A stretch of 64,000 nucleotides of DNA from an uncultured Porphyromonadaceae bacterium (GCA_947649495.1 CANSRU010000008.1:1-64000), one strand, 5' to 3'. Shown: positions 16,750 through 26,564, counted from the stretch's first letter. The notes: a model not told the origin generated them from the sequence alone. Numbers and translations: made by a program.

Positions 16750-17421
16750 ATGATTATACATCTTGAAGACATAAACAAGACCTATCATGGAGCTGTGCCC
16801 CTGCACGTTCTCAAAGGCATCAATCTCAACATCGACCGTGGCGAGTTGGTGTCCATTATGGGAGCATCCGGCTCCGGCAAGTCAACACTCCTTAATATAA
16901 TAGGTATACTTGACAATTACGACTCGGGCGAGTATATTCTCGACGGCACATTGATACGCAATCTTTCCGAAAACCGTGCAGCCGAGCTGCGCAACCGTAT
17001 GATAGGATTCGTATTCCAGTCGTTCAATCTCATAAACTACAAAAATGCCGTTGAGAATGTGGCTCTACCACTGTTCTATCAGGGAGTGCCACGACGCAAG
17101 CGCAATGCCATGGCCATGGAACAGCTCGAACGGATGGGGCTTGCCGACCGTGCCCACCACCTGCCCGGAGAGATGTCGGGCGGACAGAAGCAGCGCGTGG
17201 CCATAGCCCGCGCGCTTATCACCAATCCCTCGCTCATTCTCGCCGACGAACCTACCGGAGCCCTCGACTCAAAGACGTCGCAAGAAGTTATGGAAGTGTT
17301 CCGTCAGCTTAATTCCGATGGGATGACCATCGTGATTGTGACGCACGACCCGGGTGTTGGACAGCAAACCAATAGAATAATCCGAATTTCCGACGGCATC
17401 ATACTTCCCGACAATGTTTGA
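16750..17421 (+). CDS. ABC transporter ATP-binding protein, MacB/LolD type
   Basis: A 223-residue ATPase. Walker A is G-A-S-G-S-G-K-S-T (38-46), the ABC signature S-G-G-Q-K-Q (143-148), Walker B I-L-A-D-E (163-167) with the family-typical P-T-G-A-L-D, and the H-switch lies in I-V-T-H-D near 197. It energises the two FtsX-type permeases that follow; its stop overlaps the first permease start by 8 bp. The operon continues with a membrane-fusion adaptor and TolC, which marks this as a MacAB-TolC-like mechanotransmission efflux system rather than the lipoprotein-release Lol system. Confidence 0.92.
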   Translation: MIIHLEDINKTYHGAVPLHVLKGINLNIDRGELVSIMGASGSGKSTLLNIIGILDNYDSGEYILDGTLIRNLSENRAAELRNRMIGFVFQSFNLINYKNAVENVALPLFYQGVPRRKRNAMAMEQLERMGLADRAHHLPGEMSGGQKQRVAIARALITNPSLILADEPTGALDSKTSQEVMEVFRQLNSDGMTIVIVTHDPGVGQQTNRIIRISDGIILPDNV

Positions 17422-18634
17422 CCTTTTCCGCGAGATAGCACAGACACTGCGCCACAACAAACTGCGCACCGCACTTACCGGATTTGCCGTGGCTTGGGGC
17501 ATATTCATGCTCATAATCCTGCTGGGCATGAGCCGTGGCGTGTTCAACTCATTCTCGAGCTTCGCATCGGCCGAACAATCGCGTACACTCAGCATCTGGG
17601 GTGGATGGACCGGCAAAGCCCACCACGGTTACAAGGAAGGCCGCCGCATAATTCTCGAAAACGACGACAAGCCACGCATCAGGCACGACAACCCCCATTA
17701 TGTGGAGAATGTATTCGCAACAAAAGAGATTGATTCGGCCCAGGTGTCCACAAACCGCGACTACATAAGCAACCCTGTCTACGGCCACTACCCCGAGGAG
17801 ATAAAGCGGGCAAAACTCAACATGCTCTACGGACGGTTTCTCAACCAACGTGACCTTGACGAGACCCGTAAAGTGATTGTGATACAACGGCAGAATGCAA
17901 AGACACTGTTTGGCGACGAGACAAAAGCTGTTGGCAGCCGCGTGCAGGCTTTGGGGCTTTCATGGCTTGTAATCGGTGTCTACGACCACGATTGGGAAAG
18001 CGGTAGCTATGTCCCCTTCACCACCGCCATGATGCTGTCGGGCAACGATGGTAAGGTATCGCAACTTATGGTAAGTCTTAAGAATGTGGAAAACATGGAC
18101 GATGGCACCGAAGCCGAGGCCGGAGTCCGCAAATCCCTTTCGGCATCCCACGATTTTGCTTCCGACGACACCGGAGCAGTCCATATATGGAACCGCTTCA
18201 ACAGCTATCTGTCAAATATGACCGCCCTCAACATCCTCGACATCGCGGTATGGATTATCGGAATATTCACCCTCCTGTCGGGTATTGTCGGCATAAGCAA
18301 TATAATGTTTGTGTCAGTGCGCGAGCGCACCCACGAGATAGGAATACGCCGGGCCATTGGAGCCAAACCTCGTAGCATACTCATTCAGATAGTCACCGAG
18401 AGTGTGGCCATCACCACCATATTCGGATACATAGGCATTGTCCTTGGCACGATGGTTACGGCACTCATTGCAAAAATCACTGCCGATGCCGACTTCCTCA
18501 AAGACCCTACCGTCAATATTTCCATAGCCATAAAAGTGACTGTGGTTCTGATAATAGCCGGAGCTTTGGCCGGACTCTTCCCTGCCCTGAAAGCCACAAA
18601 AGTGAAACCGGTCGAAGCCTTGCGCGACGAATAA
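17414..18634 (+). CDS. MacB-like ABC permease (FtsX domain), first copy
   Basis: A 406-residue membrane protein with helix 1 near residues 20-40, a periplasmic MacB_PCD domain (about 45-250) and a C-terminal FtsX domain with three helices. The R-E-R-T-H-E-I-G-I-R-R-A-I-G-A-K coupling helix contacts the ATPase. The end, A-T-K-V-K-P-V-E-A-L-R-D-E, is typical. It is separated by 15 bp from a second permease, so the transporter is probably a heterodimer. Compounds exported are unknown. Confidence 0.9.
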   Translation: MFDLFREIAQTLRHNKLRTALTGFAVAWGIFMLIILLGMSRGVFNSFSSFASAEQSRTLSIWGGWTGKAHHGYKEGRRIILENDDKPRIRHDNPHYVENVFATKEIDSAQVSTNRDYISNPVYGHYPEEIKRAKLNMLYGRFLNQRDLDETRKVIVIQRQNAKTLFGDETKAVGSRVQALGLSWLVIGVYDHDWESGSYVPFTTAMMLSGNDGKVSQLMVSLKNVENMDDGTEAEAGVRKSLSASHDFASDDTGAVHIWNRFNSYLSNMTALNILDIAVWIIGIFTLLSGIVGISNIMFVSVRERTHEIGIRRAIGAKPRSILIQIVTESVAITTIFGYIGIVLGTMVTALIAKITADADFLKDPTVNISIAIKVTVVLIIAGALAGLFPALKATKVKPVEALRDE

Positions 18635-18649
18635 CCCCTATTACTCAAA

Positions 18650-19897
18650 ATGAAAACCAACCTGTTTGACATAGAAAACTGGCGCGAGATCGGAGCTACA
18701 CTCTCTCGCAACAAGACACGGACATTCCTCACCGCTTTCGGAATATTCTGGGGCACAGCCATGCTCGCGATGCTTTGGGGCGGAGCCGGCGGTCTTGAGG
18801 GCCTTCTGCGTCGCAACTTCAACGGATTCGCCACCAATATGGGGGCATGCTTCCCACAGCGCACCACCATGTCCTACAAAGGCTACAACAAAGGAATGAC
18901 ATGGCAGCTTAACGATGCCGACATTTCCATTATTCGCCGCATAAGCCCCTACATCGACCTCTCGTCAACCATGGGGTTCGACGGAGCCACCATAAAATAT
19001 GGCACCAAAAGCAATGCCGGCAGAATAACCGGCGTGGAGGGCGACTACTTCAAGATGCAGATTCCGGTGCTCTACGACGGACGGTTGATAAATTCCAGCG
19101 ATGTAAGCCAGTCACGCAAAGTGGTGGTGCTCGGAAAAGATGTGGCCGACGAACTTTTTGCCAACGAATCGCCGATAGGAAAATATGTATCTGTCAACAA
19201 TCTTTATTTCCTGGTGATAGGTGTTGCCGGTCAGAAATCCGAGGCATCCATTGGCGGACGCATAAACCAAAGCGCCATAATCCCCGCTACCACCATGCGC
19301 AGCGCATTCAATAAAGGCGACAAGGTAGACTTCTTCGTCTACACCGCACGCCCCGGATATACTCCGAAAGACATCGAGCCTGCTGTAAGGCGGGCCGTTA
19401 TAGCCAACCATCCGCTTAACCCTGCCGACAAGGAAGCTATGTGGTTCATGGACATATCCGAAGAGTTCAAGAAAGTCGACTACCTGTTTCTCGGCATTAA
19501 TATACTCGCGCTTTTTGTCGGTGTAGGCACACTTCTCGCCGGTATAATCGGTATAGGCAACATAATGTGGATCATAGTCAAGGAGCGCACTCAGGAAATC
19601 GGCATACGCCGGGCCATTGGAGCCAAACCATCCGACATTATCACTCAGATTCTGTCAGAAAGCATGGTTTTGACCACAATAGCCGGTATCGCCGGCATCT
19701 GCTTCGCCACACTCGTGCTCTCCGTTGCCGACCACATCACCTACGACCCCCGGTTGGGCTCGGCACACTTCCAATTGCCATTCTTCCATGCGCTGGCCAT
19801 TTTGATTACATTTCTTATCCTCGGAACTGCCGCAGGCATAATTCCCGCCATAAAAGCCATGCGCATAAAACCCATCGAGGCAATGAACGACAAATAA
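18650..19897 (+). CDS. MacB-like ABC permease (FtsX domain), second copy
   Basis: A 415-residue paralogue of the preceding permease with the same layout: N-terminal helix, periplasmic MacB_PCD domain and C-terminal FtsX helices with K-E-R-T-Q-E-I-G-I-R-R-A-I-G-A-K. The near-identical coupling helix but divergent periplasmic domain supports a heterodimer with the first copy. It lies 37 bp before the adaptor gene. Confidence 0.9.
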   Translation: MKTNLFDIENWREIGATLSRNKTRTFLTAFGIFWGTAMLAMLWGGAGGLEGLLRRNFNGFATNMGACFPQRTTMSYKGYNKGMTWQLNDADISIIRRISPYIDLSSTMGFDGATIKYGTKSNAGRITGVEGDYFKMQIPVLYDGRLINSSDVSQSRKVVVLGKDVADELFANESPIGKYVSVNNLYFLVIGVAGQKSEASIGGRINQSAIIPATTMRSAFNKGDKVDFFVYTARPGYTPKDIEPAVRRAVIANHPLNPADKEAMWFMDISEEFKKVDYLFLGINILALFVGVGTLLAGIIGIGNIMWIIVKERTQEIGIRRAIGAKPSDIITQILSESMVLTTIAGIAGICFATLVLSVADHITYDPRLGSAHFQLPFFHALAILITFLILGTAAGIIPAIKAMRIKPIEAMNDK

Positions 19898-19934
19898 TAA
19901 TCCTAATACGTCAACTATAAATTCCTTATACCAA

Positions 19935-21035
19935 ATGAAAAAATTTTTCAAAATCCTGATGTGGATTATAATCGCGGCCATATTTATCGGCACTTTTGTT
20001 TATCTTTTCATCAACTCTCAGCCTAAAGAGACACGCTACGCCATAGTGAAGCCTGACTCCGGCAACATCGAACGCACCACTGTGCTTACAGGCAAAATCG
20101 AACCGCGCGATGAAATTCTGATCAAGCCACAGATTTCAGGCATCGTGACCAAGATAAACGTGGAGCCAGGCGACATGGTTCGTGAAGGCGACGTTATCGC
20201 CGTAATAAAAGTGATACCCGATGCTTCACAGCTTTCATCGGCCGAGGGGCGTGTCGATGCAGCGCGCATTGTTCTTGAGGAGGCCCGGCTTAAACACGAG
20301 CGCAACACCATGCTCTTTGACCGTAAGGTAATATCACGCGAGGAGTTCGAGGGCACCCGGAGCGCCTATTCACAGGCCCAGTCGGAATTGGCATCCGCCA
20401 TAGATGCTGTCAACATTGTAAAACAAGGTGTTTCGAAATACAACGCTTCCGAGGCCAACACCCAGGTGCGTGCCACCATCACAGGCCTTGTGCTTGACGT
20501 CCCTGTTAAAGTGGGAACATCAGTTATTCAAGCCAACACATTCAACGATGGCACCACTATAGCATCGGTTGCCGACATGAACAACCTCATATTCAAGGGC
20601 AACGTCGATGAAACCGAGGTCGGCTCGCTATCCGTGGGCATGCCTATGACCATCACCATCGGCGCAATTCCCGATTTTTCCTCAACCGCTACCATCGAAT
20701 ATATTTCGCCGAAAGGCGTTGAGACCAACGGTGCCAACACTTTTGAAATCAAAGCGGCCATACAACCCGACCCTGGAATGAACCTGCGCGCAGGCTACAG
20801 CGCCAATGCGAAGGTTGCCCTTGCCAAAGCCACAGATGTGCTCCGTGTTCCAGAAAGTGTTGTAGAATTTGCCGGCGACTCCACATTTGTCTATTGTCTT
20901 ACCGACAGCCTGCCTTCACAGCAATTCCGCCGCACCCCAGTTACCACAGGCACGAGCGATGGCATAAACATCGAGGTCAAATCAGGCATAGATAAAAATG
21001 CGCTTTTGCGCGGCGACCGGATTTCCGACAAATAA
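19935..21035 (+). CDS. Periplasmic adaptor (membrane-fusion, MacA/HlyD type)
   Basis: A 366-residue protein with an N-terminal membrane anchor (about 5-27). Two half lipoyl domains (G-K-I-E-P-R-D-E-I-L-I-K-P-Q-I-S-G-I-V and its partner near 185-200) flank an alpha-helical hairpin (about 95-165). Beta-barrel and membrane-proximal domains follow. It bridges the ABC permeases to TolC. The gap to the tolC-like gene is 20 bp. Confidence 0.9.
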   Translation: MKKFFKILMWIIIAAIFIGTFVYLFINSQPKETRYAIVKPDSGNIERTTVLTGKIEPRDEILIKPQISGIVTKINVEPGDMVREGDVIAVIKVIPDASQLSSAEGRVDAARIVLEEARLKHERNTMLFDRKVISREEFEGTRSAYSQAQSELASAIDAVNIVKQGVSKYNASEANTQVRATITGLVLDVPVKVGTSVIQANTFNDGTTIASVADMNNLIFKGNVDETEVGSLSVGMPMTITIGAIPDFSSTATIEYISPKGVETNGANTFEIKAAIQPDPGMNLRAGYSANAKVALAKATDVLRVPESVVEFAGDSTFVYCLTDSLPSQQFRRTPVTTGTSDGINIEVKSGIDKNALLRGDRISDK

Positions 21036-21055
21036 ACCATCCATAAAATCACGCA

Positions 21056-22360
21056 ATGAAACCACTACATATATTATATATACCATTGGCCTTGGTTGCA
21101 GTCCCCCTGTCAGCCATAGCTCAGCCATGGTCACTCGACAGCTGCATAAACTATGCCATAGAGCATAACATCACAGTAACGCAGCGCGACCTCGACCGCT
21201 CTTCCGCCCAATTGACAGTGACCGAAGCTAAAGACCGCTTTCTGCCGCAACTCGAGGCCGGAGCAAACCAATCGTTCAATTTCGGGCGTGGCTTGACATC
21301 TGAAAACACCTATGCCAACCGCAACACATCGCAACTCGGATGGAATGTCGGGCTGTCGCTCCCCATATTTCAAGGTCTGTCGGCCAAACGTCAGCTCGAC
21401 TATTCACGTGCAAATCTTTTAGCCGTAGTGCAACAATACGAATCCGCTAAAGACGACATAACGCTCAACGTCATCTCTCAATATCTGCAAGTCCTTTACA
21501 CTGCCGAGATTCATGCTGTGGCACAGGAACAGGTGCGGTTATCGCAGGTGGAGCTTCAACGCCGCAAAATTCTGCTCGAAGGTGGCAAGATTCCTGAACT
21601 CGACCTCATTCAGGCCGAGAGCCAGCTTGCACAGGACGAACTGACAGCTGTCACCACCGCCAACGACCATACACTCGCACTACTCGACCTTTCACAGTTG
21701 CTTCAGCTGCCATCGGCCGATGGATTCGACATCGCTCCCCTCCACGACGACAACACCCCGCTGTTATCGGCCGACGATGTATTTGACAACGCCTCCCGCC
21801 ACAACCATGGTCTTAAAGCCGCCGAACTCACCGTACAAGCCGAACAGAAAAGCATATCTGTGGCCAAAAGCGGCTACCTGCCACGGCTCTCCTTCAATGC
21901 CGGCATAGGAAGCAGCTACTATAAGATTTCAGGTATGGACAACGCTCCTTTTCACCGGCAGATGCGCGACAACTTCAACAAATCGCTCGGATTCTCCCTC
22001 TCCATACCCATTTTCGACGCATTCTCCACCCGCAACTCCGTGCGGCGCGCAAAGATTCGGAAACTTCAGGCCGAACTGCAGCTTGACGACACCCGCACCC
22101 GTCTTTACAAAGACATTCAGCAAGCCCACACCCGGGCCGTGTCGGCCGAAAAAAAGCGTCAGTCGAGTATCGTGGCCCGCGAAGCCACAAAGAAAGCACT
22201 CGATGCCATGCAGGAGAAGTACAATTTCGGACGCGCCAACGCCACCGAATTCGAACAAGCCAAGACTGCCTATATTAAAGCATCGTCAGAAGCAGTGCAG
22301 GCCAAATACGAATCTATTCTCCGCAACCGCATTCTGCTGTTCTACAATCAGACACATTAG
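21056..22360 (+). CDS. TolC-family outer-membrane channel
   Basis: A 434-residue protein with a signal peptide (1-22, ending A-I-A). Two OEP repeats follow, each with long amphipathic helices: A-I-E-H-N-I-T-V-T-Q-R in the first and N-H-G-L-K-A-A-E-L-T-V-Q in the second. F-N-F-G-R-G-L and F-D-A-F-S-T-R-N mark the strand regions. It provides the outer-membrane exit duct for the MacB-like pump encoded just upstream and closes the operon. Confidence 0.92.
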   Translation: MKPLHILYIPLALVAVPLSAIAQPWSLDSCINYAIEHNITVTQRDLDRSSAQLTVTEAKDRFLPQLEAGANQSFNFGRGLTSENTYANRNTSQLGWNVGLSLPIFQGLSAKRQLDYSRANLLAVVQQYESAKDDITLNVISQYLQVLYTAEIHAVAQEQVRLSQVELQRRKILLEGGKIPELDLIQAESQLAQDELTAVTTANDHTLALLDLSQLLQLPSADGFDIAPLHDDNTPLLSADDVFDNASRHNHGLKAAELTVQAEQKSISVAKSGYLPRLSFNAGIGSSYYKISGMDNAPFHRQMRDNFNKSLGFSLSIPIFDAFSTRNSVRRAKIRKLQAELQLDDTRTRLYKDIQQAHTRAVSAEKKRQSSIVAREATKKALDAMQEKYNFGRANATEFEQAKTAYIKASSEAVQAKYESILRNRILLFYNQTH

Positions 22361-22397
22361 CCACCATCTCCTGGCTATAGGCATCTATTTGCTACGA

Positions 22398-22434
22398 TTG
22401 GCTATATACCCAACTTGGCCGGGTATATAGCCAA
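22398..22434. repeat. Perfect 14-bp inverted repeat between tolC-like and crp-like genes
   Basis: TTGGCTATATACCC (22398-22411) and GGGTATATAGCCAA (22421-22434) are separated by 9 nt. A partial extra copy, TGGCTATAG, lies at about 22371. There is no T run after it, so a simple intrinsic terminator is doubtful. It lies 45 bp before the regulator's -33 box, which also allows an operator role. Confidence 0.6.
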
Positions 22435-22478
22435 TTTGCAATTAAATTTAATTAAGAGATTACATTTTGCAACACCGA

Positions 22479-22508
22479 TTGCATATTACATTTTAATTTG
22501 TAACTTTG
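22479..22508 (+). promoter_or_regulatory. Promoter of the second Crp/Fnr gene
   Basis: TTG (22479-22481), 19 bp, TAACTTTG (22501-22508). It lies across the earliest possible start, so translation must begin later, at ATG 22551. Confidence 0.7.
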
Positions 22509-22550
22509 CAGGGTTCTGTAAAACTTAGTTATACAAAACCCATCACCTGC

Positions 22551-23249
22551 ATGATCAAAGGAGCATTGGAAAAAGTGATGAGCCAGGACATGTCCGAGAT
22601 ATGGACTCTGCTTAACAGTGATGAAAAAAGGAAAATAACCGACAATTTCACACTGCATCACTTCAAGAAGAACCAGATAATATATGCCGAACGGGAGCAG
22701 CCCGAATTTCTATGGTGTCTGCTCAAAGGCAAAGCCAAGCAATACAAGGACGGAGTCGGGGGGCGTCAGCAGATCACCCGCCTCATAAGTCCGGTGCAAT
22801 ACTTCGGCTACAGGGCTTACTTTGCCGGTGAGCCGTATGTCCACACCACTGCCGCCATGGAAGAATCGACAGTCGGGGCATTTCCTATGTCGGTCGTCAA
22901 GGAACTTATCGACGGCAACCGCGATGTAGCGTGGTTTTTCATCCACGAACTCTCCCGTAACCTCGGTAACTCCGACACCCGGATTGTCAATCTCACCCAG
23001 AAACACATCCGCGGACGTCTCGCCGAAGCCCTGATGGTGCTGATAGAGCACTATGGCTACGAGGCCGACGGGGTCACAGTGCGCATGTACATGTCGCGTG
23101 AGGATCTGGCCAATCTGTCCAACATGACCACATCCAATGCCATCCGCACACTCACAGCGTTTGTCAACGAACACCTGATTGTGGTCGACGGCCGCCAGAT
23201 AAAGATTCTCAACGAGCCGCAGCTCCATAAGATAAGCAAGTTCGGGTAA
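22551..23249 (+). CDS. Crp/Fnr-family transcription regulator
   Basis: A 232-residue regulator with an N-terminal cyclic-nucleotide-binding-like beta roll (about 25-120; F-K-K-N-Q-I-I-Y, L-W-C-L-L-K-G-K-A-K). It has a long dimerisation helix and a C-terminal winged helix (M-S-R-E-D-L-A-N-L-S-N-M-T-T-S-N-A-I-R-T-L). Start ATG 22551 is fixed by the promoter at 22479-22508. The R of the usual cAMP phosphate-binding cassette is not obvious, so the ligand is unknown. Being directly after the efflux operon and preceded by a palindrome, it may sense conditions for that pump. Confidence 0.87.
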   Translation: MIKGALEKVMSQDMSEIWTLLNSDEKRKITDNFTLHHFKKNQIIYAEREQPEFLWCLLKGKAKQYKDGVGGRQQITRLISPVQYFGYRAYFAGEPYVHTTAAMEESTVGAFPMSVVKELIDGNRDVAWFFIHELSRNLGNSDTRIVNLTQKHIRGRLAEALMVLIEHYGYEADGVTVRMYMSREDLANLSNMTTSNAIRTLTAFVNEHLIVVDGRQIKILNEPQLHKISKFG

Positions 23250-23303
23250 GAATATTCCGACTGACAAGAAATCTAACATCCTAACATAATTCTAAATCTC
23301 AAA

Positions 23304-25079
23304 ATGAAAAAATTATTCAACTTCTTTTTCATGGCCATATGCCTTGCCGTGATGGCAGGCGCTATGACCGCATGTTCTGACAGCGACGACGGCCCCTCAA
23401 TCAACGGCACCGGCATATCCGGCGAATCGTGGGTTGGTCTGAGCAATGTCGATATGTCCAACGACGGCGAGACACGCAAATTCACCTTCACCGCCCAGGA
23501 TGCCTGGAACGCATCGTCCAACGAGTCTTGGTGTAAAGTGTCTCCGGCTCGTGGTCGCGATGGAAAATCCGAGATAACAATCACTTCCGAACCCAACACC
23601 ACCGACAAGACCCGCACCGCCACTGTGACCATCAACGTAAGCGGAGCTTCAAAAAAGGTCCAGCTGACCATACGTCAGAAGGTCGAGGGCTCATCCACCG
23701 ACCCCGGCACCAACGAAGTGCTCTCGTGGATATACCAATACATGAACAAGTATTACCTCTGGAACGATCCCATCCCCGAACTCAAGCTCAACTGGAGCCT
23801 TAACTATCAGAAATTCCTCACCTCTATTCTCGATGGAGTGGCTGATCAGGGCGACCTTAACCACGACGACGGCCACTGGAAAGATGGCAAGCGCCAGTAC
23901 TACTACTCGTTCATCGACAGCGAGGCTCCCGCCCGCTCCGTTGGCGAAGAAGAGACCGGTTCAGGTGTGATGTATATGGCTGCCACATATTATGGCAACA
24001 ACACCACTGTTGTACTCAACATCCAACAGGTAGCTCCGGGTACGCCAGCCTATCAGGCTGGATTGCGCCGTGGCGCAATCCTGACCAAAGTTGCCGGAAC
24101 CACCATCACAGCCAACAACTATCAGAATCTTGCATCACGTGTTGTTCAGGGAAATGTCACCGTAACGGTTGCTGAACTCGCCAATGATGGAAGCATTGCC
24201 TCTACATCCGATATTCAATTCGGCTCTGCGACTTTCGTTGATCCCGCCATTTACAATCTCTCTGTGCTCACCCTCACCAATGGCAAGAAAGTAGGCTGCA
24301 TAACCTACATGGGCTTCGACAAGCAATACGACAGCGCCCTTATCCAGGCATTCAAAGACCTCAAGGACCAGGGTGTGAGCGACCTGATTCTCGACCTTCG
24401 CTACAATGGTGGCGGCCACGTACTCTCAAGCGTTGTGTTGGCAACACTCATCTCAGGCGATGCCCAGAAAGGCAAGGTATACAACCGCACCACCTACAAT
24501 GCCACCCGCACTGCACAGGGCGAAGTTGGCGTCTACAAGCTCGGCACTTCGGCCAATCCCGAATCGGCTATAGGCTACGACAAGATAACCGAAGCTCTCG
24601 GAGCATCACTTAACCTCAACACAGTCTATGTGCTCTGTACCGAAAACACCGCTTCGGCCAGCGAACTTATCATCAACGGTCTGCGCGGAGTTGACATGAC
24701 AGTGAACCTCATCGGCACAACCACCAACGGCAAAAACGTAGGTATGGAAGCCATGACCAAAAAAATCGGCAACTACAGCTACACTTTCGCCCCCATCACA
24801 TTCTACAGCGAGAATGCCAAGGGCTTCAAGGATTACTCCAACGGCTTCACTCCCGATGTGGAACTTGATGAGGAAGATTATATGTACGGCGATTTCGGTT
24901 CGACCAAAGATTGCCTTACAGCAGCAGCTCTCCAATGGATAAGCACAGGTACCAAGCCCTCTTACTCCAAATCAAGAGCCGGCAACTATGTACGCCGTCT
25001 CAAAGGCGATGCTAACAACGGCCGCACACCGGCACGCAATTTCGGAGCAATCGCCATGCCCGAGCACATTGAGCTCTGA
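23304..25079 (+). CDS. S41-family lipoprotein protease with BACON-like and PDZ domains
   Basis: A 591-residue lipoprotein with lipobox M-T-A-C and Cys24. Residues about 36-126 form a BACON-like beta domain (W-N-A-S-S-N-E-S-W-C-K-V-S-P ... V-Q-L-T-I-R-Q), often linked to carbohydrate or mucin contact in Bacteroidota. A PDZ-like region (about 225-300) with G-T-P-A-Y-Q-A-G-L-R-R-G follows. The S41 protease core has L-D-L-R-Y-N-G-G-G (364-371) and E-N-T-A-S-A-S-E-L with likely nucleophile Ser453. It cleaves proteins at the cell envelope; substrates are unknown. Terminated by an 18-bp hairpin. Confidence 0.9.
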   Translation: MKKLFNFFFMAICLAVMAGAMTACSDSDDGPSINGTGISGESWVGLSNVDMSNDGETRKFTFTAQDAWNASSNESWCKVSPARGRDGKSEITITSEPNTTDKTRTATVTINVSGASKKVQLTIRQKVEGSSTDPGTNEVLSWIYQYMNKYYLWNDPIPELKLNWSLNYQKFLTSILDGVADQGDLNHDDGHWKDGKRQYYYSFIDSEAPARSVGEEETGSGVMYMAATYYGNNTTVVLNIQQVAPGTPAYQAGLRRGAILTKVAGTTITANNYQNLASRVVQGNVTVTVAELANDGSIASTSDIQFGSATFVDPAIYNLSVLTLTNGKKVGCITYMGFDKQYDSALIQAFKDLKDQGVSDLILDLRYNGGGHVLSSVVLATLISGDAQKGKVYNRTTYNATRTAQGEVGVYKLGTSANPESAIGYDKITEALGASLNLNTVYVLCTENTASASELIINGLRGVDMTVNLIGTTTNGKNVGMEAMTKKIGNYSYTFAPITFYSENAKGFKDYSNGFTPDVELDEEDYMYGDFGSTKDCLTAAALQWISTGTKPSYSKSRAGNYVRRLKGDANNGRTPARNFGAIAMPEHIEL

Positions 25080-25101
25080 TTCTTATAAATCATTCATACG
25101 T

Positions 25102-25143
25102 AAAAGTGAGGCAACGTTCAAAATCGAACGTTGCCTCACTTTT
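25102..25143 (+). terminator. Strong terminator after the S41 protease gene
   Basis: A perfect 18-bp stem AAAAGTGAGGCAACGTTC/GAACGTTGCCTCACTTTT with a 6-nt loop and a T-rich 3' arm. Confidence 0.88.
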
Positions 25144-25159
25144 ATCATTCAAATTATGT

Positions 25160-25167
25160 TATCTTTG
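25160..25167 (+). promoter_or_regulatory. -7 element before the DEAD-box helicase gene
   Basis: TATCTTTG matches the -7 consensus, 23 bp before ATG 25190. No TTG is at the -33 position. Confidence 0.45.
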
Positions 25168-25189
25168 TAACAAAATACTATATTCAACC

Positions 25190-26515
25190 ATGGACCTGCA
25201 ACTCATAACCGAAAACATACGCACACGCCTTAACATAGATCAGCTCAATGGCATCCAACGGAAAATGCTGCAATGCGACTCCCCCGCCATAATCCTCATC
25301 GCACCTACAGGCTCTGGAAAGACACTTGCCTTCGCCGCCCGCATGCTCACATATCTCGACTCACCGTCGCAACGCGTCCAGGGACTTGTACTCGCCCCCT
25401 CGCGCGAGCTCGTAATCCAGATTGCCGAGATTATACGCAAAATAGCATCGGGCTACAAAACCGTGGCACTTTACGGCGGCCACTCGGTAATCGACGAGAA
25501 AAACTCATTGAACCCTGTTCCCGACATCATAGTGGCCACACCCGGACGCCTGCTCGACCACCTGCAGCGCGGACACATCGAGATTATACGCCCCGAAGTG
25601 CTGGTGATTGACGAATACGACAAATCGCTCGAACTTGGATTCGAGACCGAGATGAAACGCATCACCGCCCGCTTGAAGAGCTACCACCGGCTGCTGCTCA
25701 CATCGGCCACACGTATGGACACACTGCCACCCTATCTGGCCACGCAGGGCATGCATCCGACCTTTATCGAGGATATTCCTGCCGAAAAACCAAGCGACCG
25801 GTCAGACATAGTCGAGGTAACCTCTTTTGCCAAAGACAAACTCGACACCCTTGTCAATCTGCTTGGCAGCAATCAGGAAGGAAGCCGCTCCATTGTCTTC
25901 GTAAATCACCGCGAGAGCGCCGAAAGAATATACAATAGGCTTAAAGCCGACAACATCTCTGCCGCACTCTATCATGGAGCCCTCGACCAGGAACAGCGCG
26001 CCACAGCAATCGACCTTCTTGCCAACGGCTCCGTGGCTGTGCTCGTGGCCACCGACCTCGCCGCCCGCGGACTCGACATCGAAAAGCTCGACCACGTGAT
26101 ACACTATCACCTGCCCGTAAACGAAGCCGCATGGACGCACCGCAACGGACGCACCGCCCGCGTACAGGCCCGTGGAACAATCTATGTAATCACCTCCGAA
26201 GCCGACTCGCTCCCCGAATACATATCGTTTGACCGCAAATTCATACCCGACCCACACTCCGGAGCTCCGGTCAAAGCCCGAATGGCCTCCCTCTACTTCT
26301 CCGCCGGTAAAAAAGAGAAGCTCTCGCGTGGCGACATTGTCGGTTTCCTGATAGCACAGGCCGGCCTGAGCGCCGATGAAATCGGGCTCATCTCTCTGCG
26401 CGACCACAGCGCCATCGCCGCCATCGCCGCCCCGAAGCTCAACGCCACCCTGCAAGCCATTGCCGGTGCGAAAATCAAAGGCCGGCGCATACGCATAACC
26501 CATCTGCGCCCATAG
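25190..26515 (+). CDS. DEAD-box ATP-dependent RNA helicase
   Basis: A 441-residue helicase that unwinds RNA duplexes in ribosome assembly or decay. ATG 25190 follows the -7 element; an upstream in-frame GTG at 25106 lies in the terminator hairpin. Motif I is A-P-T-G-S-G-K-T, motif Ia P-S-R-E-L, motif II D-E-Y-D (Ala changed to Tyr), motif III S-A-T, and motif VI H-R-N-G-R-T-A-R in place of the usual H-R-I-G-R-T-G-R. These changes place it in the more divergent Bacteroidales branch. The C-terminal 70 residues resemble the DbpA-like RNA-binding domain (G-D-I-V-G-F-L ... A-G-A-K-I-K-G-R-R-I-R). Confidence 0.9.
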   Translation: MDLQLITENIRTRLNIDQLNGIQRKMLQCDSPAIILIAPTGSGKTLAFAARMLTYLDSPSQRVQGLVLAPSRELVIQIAEIIRKIASGYKTVALYGGHSVIDEKNSLNPVPDIIVATPGRLLDHLQRGHIEIIRPEVLVIDEYDKSLELGFETEMKRITARLKSYHRLLLTSATRMDTLPPYLATQGMHPTFIEDIPAEKPSDRSDIVEVTSFAKDKLDTLVNLLGSNQEGSRSIVFVNHRESAERIYNRLKADNISAALYHGALDQEQRATAIDLLANGSVAVLVATDLAARGLDIEKLDHVIHYHLPVNEAAWTHRNGRTARVQARGTIYVITSEADSLPEYISFDRKFIPDPHSGAPVKARMASLYFSAGKKEKLSRGDIVGFLIAQAGLSADEIGLISLRDHSAIAAIAAPKLNATLQAIAGAKIKGRRIRITHLRP

Positions 26516-26564
26516 CACATTTTAATAAAATATGTGCCATTGGTTAAGTATATGTTAAAGGATA

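Noticed and set aside
25106..25189. Upstream GTG start for the DEAD-box helicase
   Set aside because: It lies within the terminator hairpin of the previous gene, before the -7 element.
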